A DNA stretch of 64,000 nt from Candidatus Epulonipiscium sp. (GCA_012841565.1 DUUM01000090.1:92566-156565), one strand, 5' to 3'; counted from the stretch's first letter, positions 37,439-46,027 are shown. The notes: generated by a model from the sequence alone, not told the origin. Made by a program: numbers and translations.

Positions 37439-38665
37439 TCAGGTACGATAATCCCCGTTTATTTTTATATAGTCATAGGATAAATCGCATCCCCAAGCAA
37501 TAGCACTGCTATCACCTGCGTTTAATTTAACCATAATTTTTATTTCATCACAGATTAAAATCTCTTTTGCTAGGACTTCGTCAAAGTCTGCTCCTTTGCC
37601 CCCTGTACACACTGTTACAGTGCCTGCGCTGCTTTTAATATCTATGTCCACCTGATCCACATCTATCTCTACCCCTGCATATCCTAAGGCACATAATATT
37701 CTTCCCCAGTTAGCATCGGCTCCAAAGATAGCTGTTTTAACAAGACTAGATGCAATAACTGATTTAGCCAATTTCCCTGCATCTTCTTCACTTTTGGCTT
37801 CCTCTACTTGGCACTCAATGAGCTTGGTTGCCCCTTCTCCGTCTCTTGCAATTTCTTTGGCTAAATATATGTTGAGGTACTGAAGTGCTTCTAAGAAGAT
37901 TTTATAGCCTTCATCTTTTGTTGTAATTCTGCTATTTCCACCTTGTCCGTTAGCTAAAATACTAACCATATCATTGGTACTTGTATCTCCGTCTACACTA
38001 ATTCTGTTATAACTTTTAGCCACTGTGGTCAGTAGGGCTTCTTTTAATAAGGCTGAATCCATGTTAACATCTGTTGTTAAAAAAGAAAGCATGGTGGCCA
38101 TATTTGGCTCAATCATTCCTGATCCTTTTGCCATACCACCGATTGTAATTTCTTTCTCATCAATGATGATTGTAATGGCTATTTCTTTAACCCTTGTATC
38201 TGTTGTTAAAATAGCATTACTTGCATCTACGTGGCCTTCTTTACTCATTTTAGCTACTAGCTCTGGAACACCTGCCTCAACTTTTTCAATAGGCAGCTGG
38301 ACGCCTATAACCCCTGTAGAAGCTACAATCACGTCTGTTTTATCGATGCCTGTTTCTGTGGCAATAAACCCTGCCATTTGAAAAGCTTTTTGCTTACCTT
38401 CTTCTCCTGTGCATGTATTGGCATTCCCACTATTAACAATAACCGCTTGGGCCTTACCATTTTCTAAGTGCTCGGCTGTTACTTGGATAGGCTGCCCTTT
38501 TACAAGATTAGTTGTATAAGCTGCCGCTGCGTCGCATTTTGTTTCTGAATAAATAAGTGCTAAGTCCATTTTTGCTTTTTTTAAGCCACAATAAACACCC
38601 GAGGCTAAAAATCCTTTAGGAGCTGTTACTCCCCCTTTAATTATTTTCATTTTCTTCACATCCAT
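37439..38665 (-). CDS. argJ: Glutamate N-acetyltransferase / amino-acid N-acetyltransferase ArgJ
   Basis: 408 residues, the precursor length. The self-cleavage site is in MAKGSGMIEPNMATMLSFLT, where Thr of the ATML becomes the N-terminal nucleophile of the beta chain. VNSGNANTCTGEEG forms part of the active site. It recycles the acetyl group from acetylornithine to glutamate, so the pathway is the cyclic one; argA is not needed. It lies 2 bp after argC. Confidence 0.96.
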   Translation of the reverse strand: MDVKKMKIIKGGVTAPKGFLASGVYCGLKKAKMDLALIYSETKCDAAAAYTTNLVKGQPIQVTAEHLENGKAQAVIVNSGNANTCTGEEGKQKAFQMAGFIATETGIDKTDVIVASTGVIGVQLPIEKVEAGVPELVAKMSKEGHVDASNAILTTDTRVKEIAITIIIDEKEITIGGMAKGSGMIEPNMATMLSFLTTDVNMDSALLKEALLTTVAKSYNRISVDGDTSTNDMVSILANGQGGNSRITTKDEGYKIFLEALQYLNIYLAKEIARDGEGATKLIECQVEEAKSEEDAGKLAKSVIASSLVKTAIFGADANWGRILCALGYAGVEIDVDQVDIDIKSSAGTVTVCTGGKGADFDEVLAKEILICDEIKIMVKLNAGDSSAIAWGCDLSYDYIKINGDYRT

Positions 38666-38667
38666 TC

Positions 38668-39702
38668 TTAAAATGCTGGTGGTACGAGCATAAGGCCTTC
38701 TTCTTCATTAAAGCCCATTCGTATGTTCATGTTTTGTATGGCTTGCCCTGCTGCCCCTTTGATCATATTATCAATTGCTGAAATAATAATGACTCTTTTG
38801 CTTCTTGGGTCCATATGGACTGAAATATCACAAAAGTTTGAGTGGGTTACATTTCTAATATTAGCTGATTGTCCTAGTGGCAATATTCTTACAAACTTTT
38901 CATTTTTATAATAGTCTTTATAGATTCCATGTAACTGATTCAAATCCGTTTCACTATTTAACTGGCAATAAATCGTTGATAAAATCCCTCTATTTACTGG
39001 TATTAGATGGGGTGTAAATAAAATAGTAACTTCCTCACCACCAACCTCTGAAAGAGTTTGCTCTATTTCTGGCATATGGCGATGAGTGCCTATTCCATAT
39101 GCAATTATATTTTCATTACACTCTGAAAAATGTGTGACTCTAGATGGTTCTCTACCGGTTCCTGTTGTACCTGATTTAGCATCAATCACAACACTATCTT
39201 TCTTTATTATCCCTTTTTTAAATAATGGGACTAATCCTAAAGTTGAACTGGTTGGATAACACCCTGGATTTGCAATAATAGATGCTTTTTTAATCTCCTC
39301 TTTATACACTTCTGGCAAACCATATACAGCATCTTTATGTATTTCTTTTACTTCAAAATCTTTTTTGTACCATTCTTTATAGACTGCTTCACTCTTTAAT
39401 CTAAAATCAGCACCTATATCTATACATATCTTATTGCTCTTTATACATTCTTGAACAATATATTCACTTAAACCGTGTGGTAATGCCGTAAATATTACAT
39501 CACATTTTTTAATGACCTCATCACTGGTCGTACATTTTAAATCGACTATATTTAATACATTAGGATAGACCTCTTCAATACCCTTACCTTCAAAGCTCAC
39601 AGAGCTTATGGCTTCTAGCTTTATTTTAGGATGATTAACAAGTAGGCGTATTAATTCGATTCCTACATATCCTGTTCCTCCGACGATTCCAACCTTAACC
39701 AT
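38668..39702 (-). CDS. argC: N-acetyl-gamma-glutamyl-phosphate reductase
   Basis: 344 residues. The NADP Rossmann motif is VGIVGGTGYVGIELIRLL; the catalytic Cys is in ANPGCYPTSSTLGL and the His in THRHMPEIEQ. It reduces N-acetylglutamyl phosphate to the semialdehyde. It is the first gene of the arg operon, behind a promoter that overlaps two repeated ArgR-like sites. Confidence 0.97.
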   Translation of the reverse strand: MVKVGIVGGTGYVGIELIRLLVNHPKIKLEAISSVSFEGKGIEEVYPNVLNIVDLKCTTSDEVIKKCDVIFTALPHGLSEYIVQECIKSNKICIDIGADFRLKSEAVYKEWYKKDFEVKEIHKDAVYGLPEVYKEEIKKASIIANPGCYPTSSTLGLVPLFKKGIIKKDSVVIDAKSGTTGTGREPSRVTHFSECNENIIAYGIGTHRHMPEIEQTLSEVGGEEVTILFTPHLIPVNRGILSTIYCQLNSETDLNQLHGIYKDYYKNEKFVRILPLGQSANIRNVTHSNFCDISVHMDPRSKRVIIISAIDNMIKGAAGQAIQNMNIRMGFNEEEGLMLVPPAF

Positions 39703-39749
39703 TTCCTCTCCCCCTCGTTCTTCTCAAATAGTGTTTCGCTTTTAATCCT

Positions 39750-39785
39750 TGTTATAATTATGCACTATCTGTAATAAATATGCAA
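39750..39785 (-). promoter_or_regulatory. arg operon promoter with two ArgR-like boxes
   Basis: On the minus strand TTGCAT (39785-39780), 17 bp, CATAAT (39762-39757). Two 15-bp repeats overlap it: TGCATATTTATTACA (39784-39770) and TGCATAATTATAACA (39764-39750), identical at 13 positions and offset by 20 bp, about two turns. They resemble the TGAAT-type arginine-repressor box. No argR gene is in the window. Confidence 0.6.
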
Positions 39786-39840
39786 GTGTTATTTTATATT
39801 ATTTAACTTTAATTAAAATCTTATAACTATTTGGGAAATA

Positions 39841-39884
39841 AAAAAGAACAGTGTGATTGCATTTAGCATCACACTGTTTTTATT
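39841..39884. terminator. Bidirectional terminator upstream of argC / after the antiporter
   Basis: AACAGTGTGAT (39847-39857) pairs exactly with ATCACACTGTT (39868-39878). T tracts follow on both strands. On the minus strand it closes the antiporter... the gene ending at 39894 is transcribed away from it only if read from the right, so it separates that gene's upstream arg operon from it. Confidence 0.6.
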
Positions 39885-39893
39885 TGTTTTATA

Positions 39894-41048
39894 TTAAGCT
39901 AGTTTTTTCTTACCTTTATAAGCTATTTTAAGCCATATAGGTGTAATAAGAGTTGTTACAATAACCATAATAATAACTGGGGCAAAAAAGGCCTGTGGCA
40001 TAAGGCCAACGGCCATCCCTTTATTGGCAACAATAAGAGCAACTTCTCCACGTGAGATCATCCCTACACCGATCCTATAAGAATCCTTATTGCAATACTT
40101 GCAGGCTTTTGCACCTAAACCACAACCAATAACTTTACTAAACACTGCTACTAATACTAGTAAAACAGTAAAGATAATAATTTTGCCATCCATACCTGTA
40201 ATTGAGGTTTTAATACCTATACTTGCAAAAAAGATTGGTGATAACAACATATAGGCTATAATTTCAATTCTTCTGGCTATGTAATCAGATTGCACTGTAT
40301 TACATAAGATAAGGCCTGCTATATAAGCCCCTGTAATATCGGCTACACCAAATTCTTCTGCTACAAAAGCTAATATTAAGCAAAAAGCAAGACTTATAAT
40401 AGGTACACGCCTTTGACGTTCTTCTCTTTTACTTAGCCACTGGAAGAAATAATAAGATCCAACGCCAACAATAGCTGCTAATACGAAAAAGGCTACTATC
40501 TTAAGAAGGACAAAGGCAAGGGCTGGAGAATCTGGGTTTGATGTACTTGTAATAATGGTTAAAATAATAATCCCCAGTATATCATCTATAATGGCCGCGC
40601 CTAATATGGCTGTCCCCGAATCCGTCTTTAATTTCCCCATCTCTTGGAGGGTTTCAACAGTTATACTAACAGAGGTAGCCGTAAGAATTACGCCTATAAA
40701 AATATTTTCCATAAAGTTTTGATTAAACATCAGTGATACTACGGTTCCCCCTATTAAAGGAACCAGTACTCCAAAAATAGCAATGATAAGGGAAGCCTTA
40801 CCGCATTTCTTAAGTTCTTTAATATCTGTTTCAAGCCCAGCTGAGAACATGAGTACAATAACACCTAGCTCTGCAATAGACCCTAGAAATTCAGTTTCAT
40901 GAAGAAGATTAATACCTGTTGGCCCAAGTACAATACCTGCTATGAGTGCACCTAAAACTTGGGGCATACTAAAACGCTTTGTCACTAAGCCAAATACCTT
41001 TGTGAAAATCAAAATAATTGCAATATCTAATAAAAACCGTGTTGACAC
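39894..41048 (-). CDS. Kef/CPA2-type cation:proton antiporter
   Basis: 384 residues, 12-13 membrane spans, no C-terminal TrkA-N domain. QVLGALIAGIVLGPTGINLL and the ion-site AAIIDDILGIIILTI with paired aspartates mark the monovalent cation:proton antiporter-2 superfamily. It exchanges Na or K for protons across the membrane. GTG at 41048 has AAGGG eight bases upstream. It stands alone, transcribed in the same direction as the arg operon located upstream... no partner gene is adjacent. A second, different antiporter lies at 51843. Confidence 0.88.
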   Translation of the reverse strand: MSTRFLLDIAIILIFTKVFGLVTKRFSMPQVLGALIAGIVLGPTGINLLHETEFLGSIAELGVIVLMFSAGLETDIKELKKCGKASLIIAIFGVLVPLIGGTVVSLMFNQNFMENIFIGVILTATSVSITVETLQEMGKLKTDSGTAILGAAIIDDILGIIILTIITSTSNPDSPALAFVLLKIVAFFVLAAIVGVGSYYFFQWLSKREERQRRVPIISLAFCLILAFVAEEFGVADITGAYIAGLILCNTVQSDYIARRIEIIAYMLLSPIFFASIGIKTSITGMDGKIIIFTVLLVLVAVFSKVIGCGLGAKACKYCNKDSYRIGVGMISRGEVALIVANKGMAVGLMPQAFFAPVIIMVIVTTLITPIWLKIAYKGKKKLA

Positions 41049-41128
41049 ATTACCATCCCTTAGTATAATAAAATTTAAATTAAGATTTTATTATACTCCT
41101 TTGAATTTTATTTGCAAGGGGTAATTTT

Positions 41129-41258
41129 GTGCGTTTTGGGTTATGCCGCATTAGTTTGGGAGTCTATATCCTCTCTCGCCTCTCGTGGCTAGTAAGCCAC
41201 AGGATGCTCGATAGGATATAGACTCCCAAACATTGCGGGGAAAGGTTTGAAATCGCAC
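41129..41258. repeat. 130-bp palindromic intergenic element (type D)
   Basis: Nested inverted repeats: GTGCG/CGCAC at the ends, CCGCA/TGCGG inside, then a perfect 19-bp stem (41154-41172 with 41213-41231) enclosing a 40-base loop that holds its own hairpin GTGGCT/AGCCAC. No open reading frame and no T tract. The design resembles the three elements at 55.6-60.1 kb but the loop sequence differs. Confidence 0.7.
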
Positions 41259-41320
41259 ATGAGCTCCCTTAAGTGCATAAACCATTTTGAATATGTGGGA
41301 ATTCTTATAATAAGTATAGG

Positions 41321-42640
41321 TTATTTATTTAGTAATTTGATGATGTTTTCTAGGCTAAGCTTATCTTCAAGTCCGGTCTTCATGTTCTTGATGGAAAGTA
41401 ATTGTGTTTCTTTTTCTTCTTGGCCGATAATCATTGTATAGGGCACGCCTATTTTATTTGCATAGGTCATTTTTTTGCCTAGTTTGGCGGTTTCTACATA
41501 TAATTCGCTTTTAATATTTTGTTTTCTTAGATTGTTAACGAGTTCTATAGCATAATCTAGGTAATCATTGTTCATTGGAATAATGACTACTTGGGAAGTC
41601 GTTGAGCTGCTTTCCATCTTTAGAAGATTTGCCTCTTTGAGCTGATAAAACAATCTGGTTAGGCCTATGGAAATCCCCACGCCGGCTAGTTTTTCTTTGG
41701 TATAATTTTGGGCTAGATCCTCATAGCGGCCACCTGAGCAGATGGACCCTATTGTAAGATATTCATTTAGCATTGTCTCGTATACTGTTCCTGTGTAATA
41801 ATCTAAGCCTCTTGTAATCTTAAGGTTAATATTGTAGAAAACTTCTGGGATGCCAAAGCTAGCCATATAGGTAACGACTTGCCCTATTTCATTGAGCCCC
41901 TCGATAAATAATTCGTTGTCTACATCTAAATCTTTTAGTTGTTCTAGTATTTGGCTGTTGTTACCTTGGATTTTTATGAATTTAATAATATTTTCTATGG
42001 CCTCTTGGTCTATACCTGAGAATTCTAATTCTTCCCGAACGAGCGCCTCACCGATTTTATCTAATTTATCCACAGTTCTTAAAATATCTACTGTGTTTTC
42101 TATTCCTATATATTCAAAGTAGCCGTTTAATAGTTTTCTGTTATTGATATAAATAGTAAAACCATCTAGACCAATTTCTCTAAAAATAGAGTAGATGATG
42201 CTTGGGATTTCTGCGTCATTAATGAGATTGAGCTCGCCTTTGTTAATAATATCGATATCACATTGATAAAATTCTCTAAACCTGCCTTTTTGGTTTCTTT
42301 CACCTCTAAAAACCTTGCCGATCTGGTATCTTCTAAGGGGAAAGCTAATATCATTGGTATGCTGGGCAACATATCTAGCAAAGGGTATGGTTAGGTCAAA
42401 GCGAAGAGAAAGATCATTTTTCCCTTTGTTAAACCTGTAGATTTGCTTTTCAGTTTCTCCCCCACCTTTGGCAAGTAATACTTCTGTTTTTTCAATAATA
42501 GGTGTATCCATAGGGATAAATCCAAAGCGCTCATAGTTTGTCCTTATGATGTTCTCTACTTTATTAAATAAAATCTGATCTTCTGGAAGTAGCTCCATAA
42601 ACCCGGGTAATATGGATGGTTGAATAATCTTTTTTTTCAT
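41321..42640 (-). CDS. hisS: Histidyl-tRNA synthetase
   Basis: 439 residues, class II synthetase. Motif 2 region FRGERNQKGRFREFYQCDID, the histidine-binding LDYYTGTVYE, and motif 3 GGRYEDLAQNYTKEKLAGVG with SIGLTRL are present, followed by a C-terminal anticodon-binding domain (about 330-439). It charges tRNA-His. It is longer than a HisZ-type paralogue and keeps active-site motifs, so it should be functional. The start at 42640 has AAAAGGAG seven bases upstream. It is not paired with aspS and is preceded by a leader peptide with five His codons and a terminator, indicating attenuation by histidyl-tRNA supply. Confidence 0.94.
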   Translation of the reverse strand: MKKKIIQPSILPGFMELLPEDQILFNKVENIIRTNYERFGFIPMDTPIIEKTEVLLAKGGGETEKQIYRFNKGKNDLSLRFDLTIPFARYVAQHTNDISFPLRRYQIGKVFRGERNQKGRFREFYQCDIDIINKGELNLINDAEIPSIIYSIFREIGLDGFTIYINNRKLLNGYFEYIGIENTVDILRTVDKLDKIGEALVREELEFSGIDQEAIENIIKFIKIQGNNSQILEQLKDLDVDNELFIEGLNEIGQVVTYMASFGIPEVFYNINLKITRGLDYYTGTVYETMLNEYLTIGSICSGGRYEDLAQNYTKEKLAGVGISIGLTRLFYQLKEANLLKMESSSTTSQVVIIPMNNDYLDYAIELVNNLRKQNIKSELYVETAKLGKKMTYANKIGVPYTMIIGQEEKETQLLSIKNMKTGLEDKLSLENIIKLLNK

Positions 42641-42664
42641 TTTTATCTCTCCTTTTAATTTTAG

Positions 42665-42708
42665 CAAACAAAAATAGCCCATATAGGCTGCAACCTATAT
42701 GGGCTATT
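42665..42708 (-). terminator. Attenuator terminator upstream of hisS
   Basis: A perfect 15-bp stem (42673-42687 with 42694-42708) and 6-base loop is followed on the minus strand by TTTTTGTTTG. It lies between the His leader peptide and the hisS start, 25 bases before the start codon, so it must be bypassed for hisS expression. Confidence 0.9.
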
Positions 42709-42735
42709 GATTCAGTAAAATCAAATACTAAAACC

Positions 42736-42795
42736 AAACACACGCCACCTAGATACAAGCCTATCCAAAGGGAATAAACCTGTATCTATGTGTTT
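42736..42795 (-). promoter_or_regulatory. Leader hairpin between His peptide and terminator
   Basis: In the RNA, AAACACA and TAGATACA (42795-42781) pair with TGTATCTA (42757-42750) and TGTGTTT (42742-42736), with a 7-base bulge. Its 5' arm begins 14 bases after the leader stop, within reach of a ribosome ending or stalling at the peptide, as expected of a pause or switching hairpin. The loop contains ATAGGCT, complementary to AGCCTAT of the terminator 3' arm. Confidence 0.55.
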
Positions 42796-42809
42796 CATAG
42801 ACCAAGTTT

Positions 42810-42857
42810 CTAGTGGTGATGGTGATGCAATTGGTTGTATTTGATTAAAATATTCAT
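42810..42857 (-). CDS. Histidine-rich leader peptide of hisS
   Basis: 15 codons: MNILIKYNQLHHHHH then TAG. The five consecutive His codons (CAT CAC CAT CAC CAC) end the peptide. AAGGAGC lies eight bases before the ATG at 42857, an excellent site, and a promoter is about 35 bases further upstream. Arrangement promoter, short peptide rich in the regulatory amino acid, alternate hairpins, terminator, structural gene is the classical attenuation design of enterobacterial his operons. Ribosome stalling at His codons when charged tRNA-His is scarce would favour read-through into hisS. Not found by usual gene callers because of its length. Confidence 0.85.
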   Translation of the reverse strand: MNILIKYNQLHHHHH

Positions 42858-42891
42858 GGTGTGATGCTCCTTAAATAATAATTATGAAACC

Positions 42892-42920
42892 ATCTTAACA
42901 TAATCGTAATCATGTATCAA
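42892..42920 (-). promoter_or_regulatory. hisS leader promoter
   Basis: TTGATA (42920-42915), 17 bp, TAAGAT (42897-42892) on the minus strand. Transcription would start near 42885, 28 bases before the leader peptide ATG, giving a leader RNA of about 245 bases. Confidence 0.75.
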
Positions 42921-42985
42921 GTAATATGTCCCCTCACATTCCTCACTATATTACATATGATATATCCGAGAATACTTTTAAAGGA

Positions 42986-43567
42986 ATGATTAATTTGTAT
43001 AACCTAAACACCCTTCACAATAATTATATTTATCATCCATGTCCTTACTATGCTTATAACCCTATGTATGCTCCTATGGATAACACTAACCTTACTAGGC
43101 AAATGAACGTACCGCCTCCGCCCCCTATGGCTAATGCTAATATGAATGATTATGGCCCTGAGCCATTTGTTATTAATATAGAAGATGCTACTGAAAAAAA
43201 CACCTTGTTTCGAACCACCTTATGGACGGGGGAGAATCTTCAACTTACTTTAATGAGTATCGAAGCTGGTGATGATATAGGCTTAGAAATTCACCCAGAC
43301 CATGATCAATTTATACGGATTGAGGATGGCCAGGGCCTTATTACAATGGGTGATACAAAAGACAATTTAGATTTTCAAAGACAACTGAAAGACAACTACA
43401 TTGTTATAATCCCTGCTGGAAAATGGCATAATCTCATTAATACTGGTAACAAACCCCTTAAACTATATTCCATCTATGCCCCGCCAGAACATCCGCGTGG
43501 TACGGTTCATGAGAGTAAGGCCATAGCAGATGCAGCGGAAGCCGCTGAAGCAAAACTCGGATATTAG
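42986..43567 (+). CDS. Cupin-domain protein
   Basis: About 193 residues. A Tyr/Pro/Asn-rich N-terminal tail (about 1-60, including NVPPPPPMANANMN) precedes a cupin_2 barrel with metal-ligand type residues in EIHPDHDQFIRIEDG and IPAGKWHNLINTG, ending PLKLYSIYAPPEHPRGT. Similar proteins are common in Clostridia as mannose-6-phosphate-isomerase-like cupins without known substrate. The start is uncertain: ATG 42986 lies right after AAAGGA, TTG 42995 has better spacing, and an ATG at 42926 has no site and would abut the hisS promoter. Confidence 0.8.
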   Translation: MINLYNLNTLHNNYIYHPCPYYAYNPMYAPMDNTNLTRQMNVPPPPPMANANMNDYGPEPFVINIEDATEKNTLFRTTLWTGENLQLTLMSIEAGDDIGLEIHPDHDQFIRIEDGQGLITMGDTKDNLDFQRQLKDNYIVIIPAGKWHNLINTGNKPLKLYSIYAPPEHPRGTVHESKAIADAAEAAEAKLGY

Positions 43568-43591
43568 TTAACTCACAAATTAACTCCTAAA

Positions 43592-44989
43592 TCAGGCCCA
43601 TGCATTACTAAGTAACTTGATAGCCTCAGGAATTTCATCATTTTTGAGAGTTGCAAAACCTAGTAATAACATGGGCTCTGTATTTTGGGTTGTGTTATCT
43701 AAATAAAACTGTGAAATGCCATAAATTCTTATCCCCTTCTCTTTAGCAACTCCTATTAGGACGTCTTCACTTATTCCTCTATTTATTTTGATAAGAAGAT
43801 GCAAACCTACTTTAGCACCTGAAATCTCTGCATAGGGTAGGCACTTTTTAATTTCAGCTACAAGGATTTCTCTTTTTTTCTTATACACATTTCTCATTTT
43901 ATTTAAATGTCTTCCAAAGTACCCTTCGTTTATAAAATGGTAAAGGGCTTTTTGCTGAAAAGTAGAGACGGGGCAAATATAAAAATTTAGTTTTTCTTTA
44001 TATACTGTTAGGAGCTCTTCTGGAAGCACCATATAACTAATTCGAAGTCCTGGTGTAAGGGATTTTGAGAAGGTTCCCATATAGATAACTTTTCCACCTG
44101 TATCTAAACTTTGTAAGGATGGAATGGGTTTGCCACTATATTTAAACTCACTATCATAATCGTCCTCTATGATATATCTTCCTTCCTTTTCATGACTCCA
44201 ATTTAATAGCTTTATACGCCTACTAATAGGCATAATATTCCCCGTTGGAAATTGATGAGATGGGGCAATACAGGCTACATCTGCCCCTGACTCTTCCAAC
44301 TTTAAAGGAATCATCCCTTTCTTATCTAAGGGAATAGCTTGATAGGCCGCATGATTGCTCTTAAAAATCATACTCAGTTTTTCATATCCTGGGCTTTCTA
44401 GTGCGTAGATGTAATCTTTATTAAATAACTGAATCAGTAGTTGCAGTAAAAACTCAGTACCTGCGCTTACAATAATCTGCTTTGGTAGGCAGTTTACCCC
44501 TCTTGACTGGTGGAGGTATTTGGCAATGCTGGTACGCAAATTAATATCCCCTTGGGGATCACCGCTTTTAAGCAAGGACTCATCATCTTGGTTAATCACT
44601 TCTCTTGTAATCTTTCGCCATGTTGAAAATGGAAAACTTTCAACATCAACTCCGTGATGGGAAAAATCATATTTAGCCCAAGATTTAATTTTCGAGTTAT
44701 TAGCTGGGTTTTCTATGTCCTTCTCTAAATCTATCATTCCTTCTAATTCACAAACATAAAAACCACTTTTAGGCTTCGAAACAATATACCCTTCTGCAAT
44801 TAGTTGATGGTAGGCATTTTGAACTGTATTTTGACTACATTGCAGGTAAGAGGCAAGTTGCCTTTTAGAAGGTAGTTTTGTATTGTAAGGATGATTGCCA
44901 TTTAAAATCTCTGCTTTTATATGATTATATAATTGTTCATAAATAGGCTCTTGCAATTTTTTATTAAGATTAATAGTGATTATACTCAT
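43592..44989 (-). CDS. pdxR: PdxR: MocR-type transcription regulator of vitamin B6 synthesis
   Basis: 465 residues. An N-terminal GntR winged helix (about 8-75, LPSKRQLASYLQCSQNTVQN, AYHQLIAEGYI) is joined by a linker to a class I aminotransferase-like domain with the PLP-lysine motif GTFSKSLTPGLRISY and IEDDYDSEFKY. MocR proteins of this type sense pyridoxal phosphate and activate pdxST. It is divergent from pdxS with 113 bp between, which contain repeated GTGGTACT-type sites. ATG 44989 has GGAGG five bases upstream and is preferred over an ATG four codons earlier. Confidence 0.88.
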   Translation of the reverse strand: MSIITINLNKKLQEPIYEQLYNHIKAEILNGNHPYNTKLPSKRQLASYLQCSQNTVQNAYHQLIAEGYIVSKPKSGFYVCELEGMIDLEKDIENPANNSKIKSWAKYDFSHHGVDVESFPFSTWRKITREVINQDDESLLKSGDPQGDINLRTSIAKYLHQSRGVNCLPKQIIVSAGTEFLLQLLIQLFNKDYIYALESPGYEKLSMIFKSNHAAYQAIPLDKKGMIPLKLEESGADVACIAPSHQFPTGNIMPISRRIKLLNWSHEKEGRYIIEDDYDSEFKYSGKPIPSLQSLDTGGKVIYMGTFSKSLTPGLRISYMVLPEELLTVYKEKLNFYICPVSTFQQKALYHFINEGYFGRHLNKMRNVYKKKREILVAEIKKCLPYAEISGAKVGLHLLIKINRGISEDVLIGVAKEKGIRIYGISQFYLDNTTQNTEPMLLLGFATLKNDEIPEAIKLLSNAWA

Positions 44990-45002
44990 ATTCCCCTCCA
45001 TC

Positions 45003-45061
45003 TGGTACCATTAAATAGTTCTAAAGTGGTACTTGTTATACAACCAGATAGTACCTATAAT
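45003..45061 (+). promoter_or_regulatory. pdxS promoter with PdxR-type operators
   Basis: TTGTTA (45033-45038), 17 bp, TATAAT (45056-45061). Repeated motifs overlap and flank it: TGGTACCA (45003-45010), AAAGTGGTACT (about 45023-45033) and TAGTACCT. AAAGTGG-type repeats are reported operators of PdxR regulators (from memory). The proximal copy touches the -35. Confidence 0.6.
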
Positions 45062-45102
45062 TGTGTCATAAGTCAATACTTTCAGAGAGGAAGATACGAA
45101 AT

Positions 45103-45975
45103 ATGAATAATACACTAGAAATGAAAAGAAGTCTTACTGATAGATTTAAAGGTGGGGTTATTATGGATGTAACCACTCCTGAGCAAGCTAGAATAGCTGA
45201 AGCAGCTGGTGCATGCGCCGTTATGGCACTAGAACGTATTCCTGCAGACATCCGTGCTATGGGGGGCGTATCTAGGAGCAGTGACCCTAAGATGATTAAA
45301 GAAATCCAAGCAGCTGTATCAATACCTGTTATGGCAAAAGTACGTATTGGCCATTTTGTTGAAGCACAGATTTTAGAAGCCATTCATGTAGACTACATAG
45401 ATGAGAGTGAAGTCCTCTCACCTGCTGATGATACCTACCATGTGGATAAACACAATTTCAACACTCCTTTTGTCTGCGGTGCGACAGACTTAGGTGAAGC
45501 CCTTAGAAGAATTGCCGAAGGCGCTTCTATGATTAGAACAAAAGGCGAAGCTGGAACTGGAGATGTTATTCAGGCAGTTCGTCATATGCGTACGATCACC
45601 AAACAAATACGCATGGTGCAAGGTCAACGTAGTGATGAGCTTTATAATACAGCTAAAGAATTACAAGTTCCAGTAGACCTTGTAAAATATGTTCATGAGC
45701 ACGGAAAATTACCCGTTGTAAACTTCTCCGCTGGTGGGGTTGCGACTCCTGCTGATGCGGCGCTTATGATGCAACTTGGGGCTGAAGGGGTTTTTGTAGG
45801 TTCTGGTATATTCAAATCAGGAGACCCTGCAAAACGTGCAAGAGCTATCGTTAAGACTGTTGAAGATTACAATAATGCCAAGCTAATTGCTGAGCTTTCT
45901 GAAGATATTGGGGAAGCAATGGTTGGGATTAATGAAGATGAGATTGAGGTATTAATGGCCGAACGGGGTATTTAA
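45103..45975 (+). CDS. pdxS: Pyridoxal 5'-phosphate synthase subunit PdxS
   Basis: 290 residues, a TIM barrel that builds PLP from ribose 5-phosphate, glyceraldehyde 3-phosphate and ammonia. Catalytic lysines: Lys79 in [15 protein letters not shown] and the second in [31 protein letters not shown] and [14 protein letters not shown] are family signatures. AGAGAGGAAG precedes the ATG at 45103. The glutaminase partner gene pdxT, normally next to pdxS, is absent here: an rsmH paralogue follows after a terminator. pdxT may be elsewhere or ammonia may be used directly. Confidence 0.97.
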   Translation: MNNTLEMKRSLTDRFKGGVIMDVTTPEQARIAEAAGACAVMALERIPADIRAMGGVSRSSDPKMIKEIQAAVSIPVMAKVRIGHFVEAQILEAIHVDYIDESEVLSPADDTYHVDKHNFNTPFVCGATDLGEALRRIAEGASMIRTKGEAGTGDVIQAVRHMRTITKQIRMVQGQRSDELYNTAKELQVPVDLVKYVHEHGKLPVVNFSAGGVATPADAALMMQLGAEGVFVGSGIFKSGDPAKRARAIVKTVEDYNNAKLIAELSEDIGEAMVGINEDEIEVLMAERGI

Positions 45976-45992
45976 GATTATAACAAAAGACT

Positions 45993-46027
45993 TCTAGATC
46001 CTAATAAAGGGTCTAGGATTTTTTTAT
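45993..46027 (+). terminator. Terminator after pdxS
   Basis: TCTAGATCC and GGGTCTAGGA pair around a 7-base loop and are followed by TTTTTTT, 18 bases after the pdxS stop. Confidence 0.85.

Noticed and set aside
38025..38381. 118-codon plus-strand frame opposite argJ
   Set aside because: Antisense shadow of argJ without ribosome site or recognisable domain.
42926..42985. Upstream ATG for the cupin gene at 42926
   Set aside because: No ribosome site, and it directly abuts the hisS promoter; later starts are better placed.
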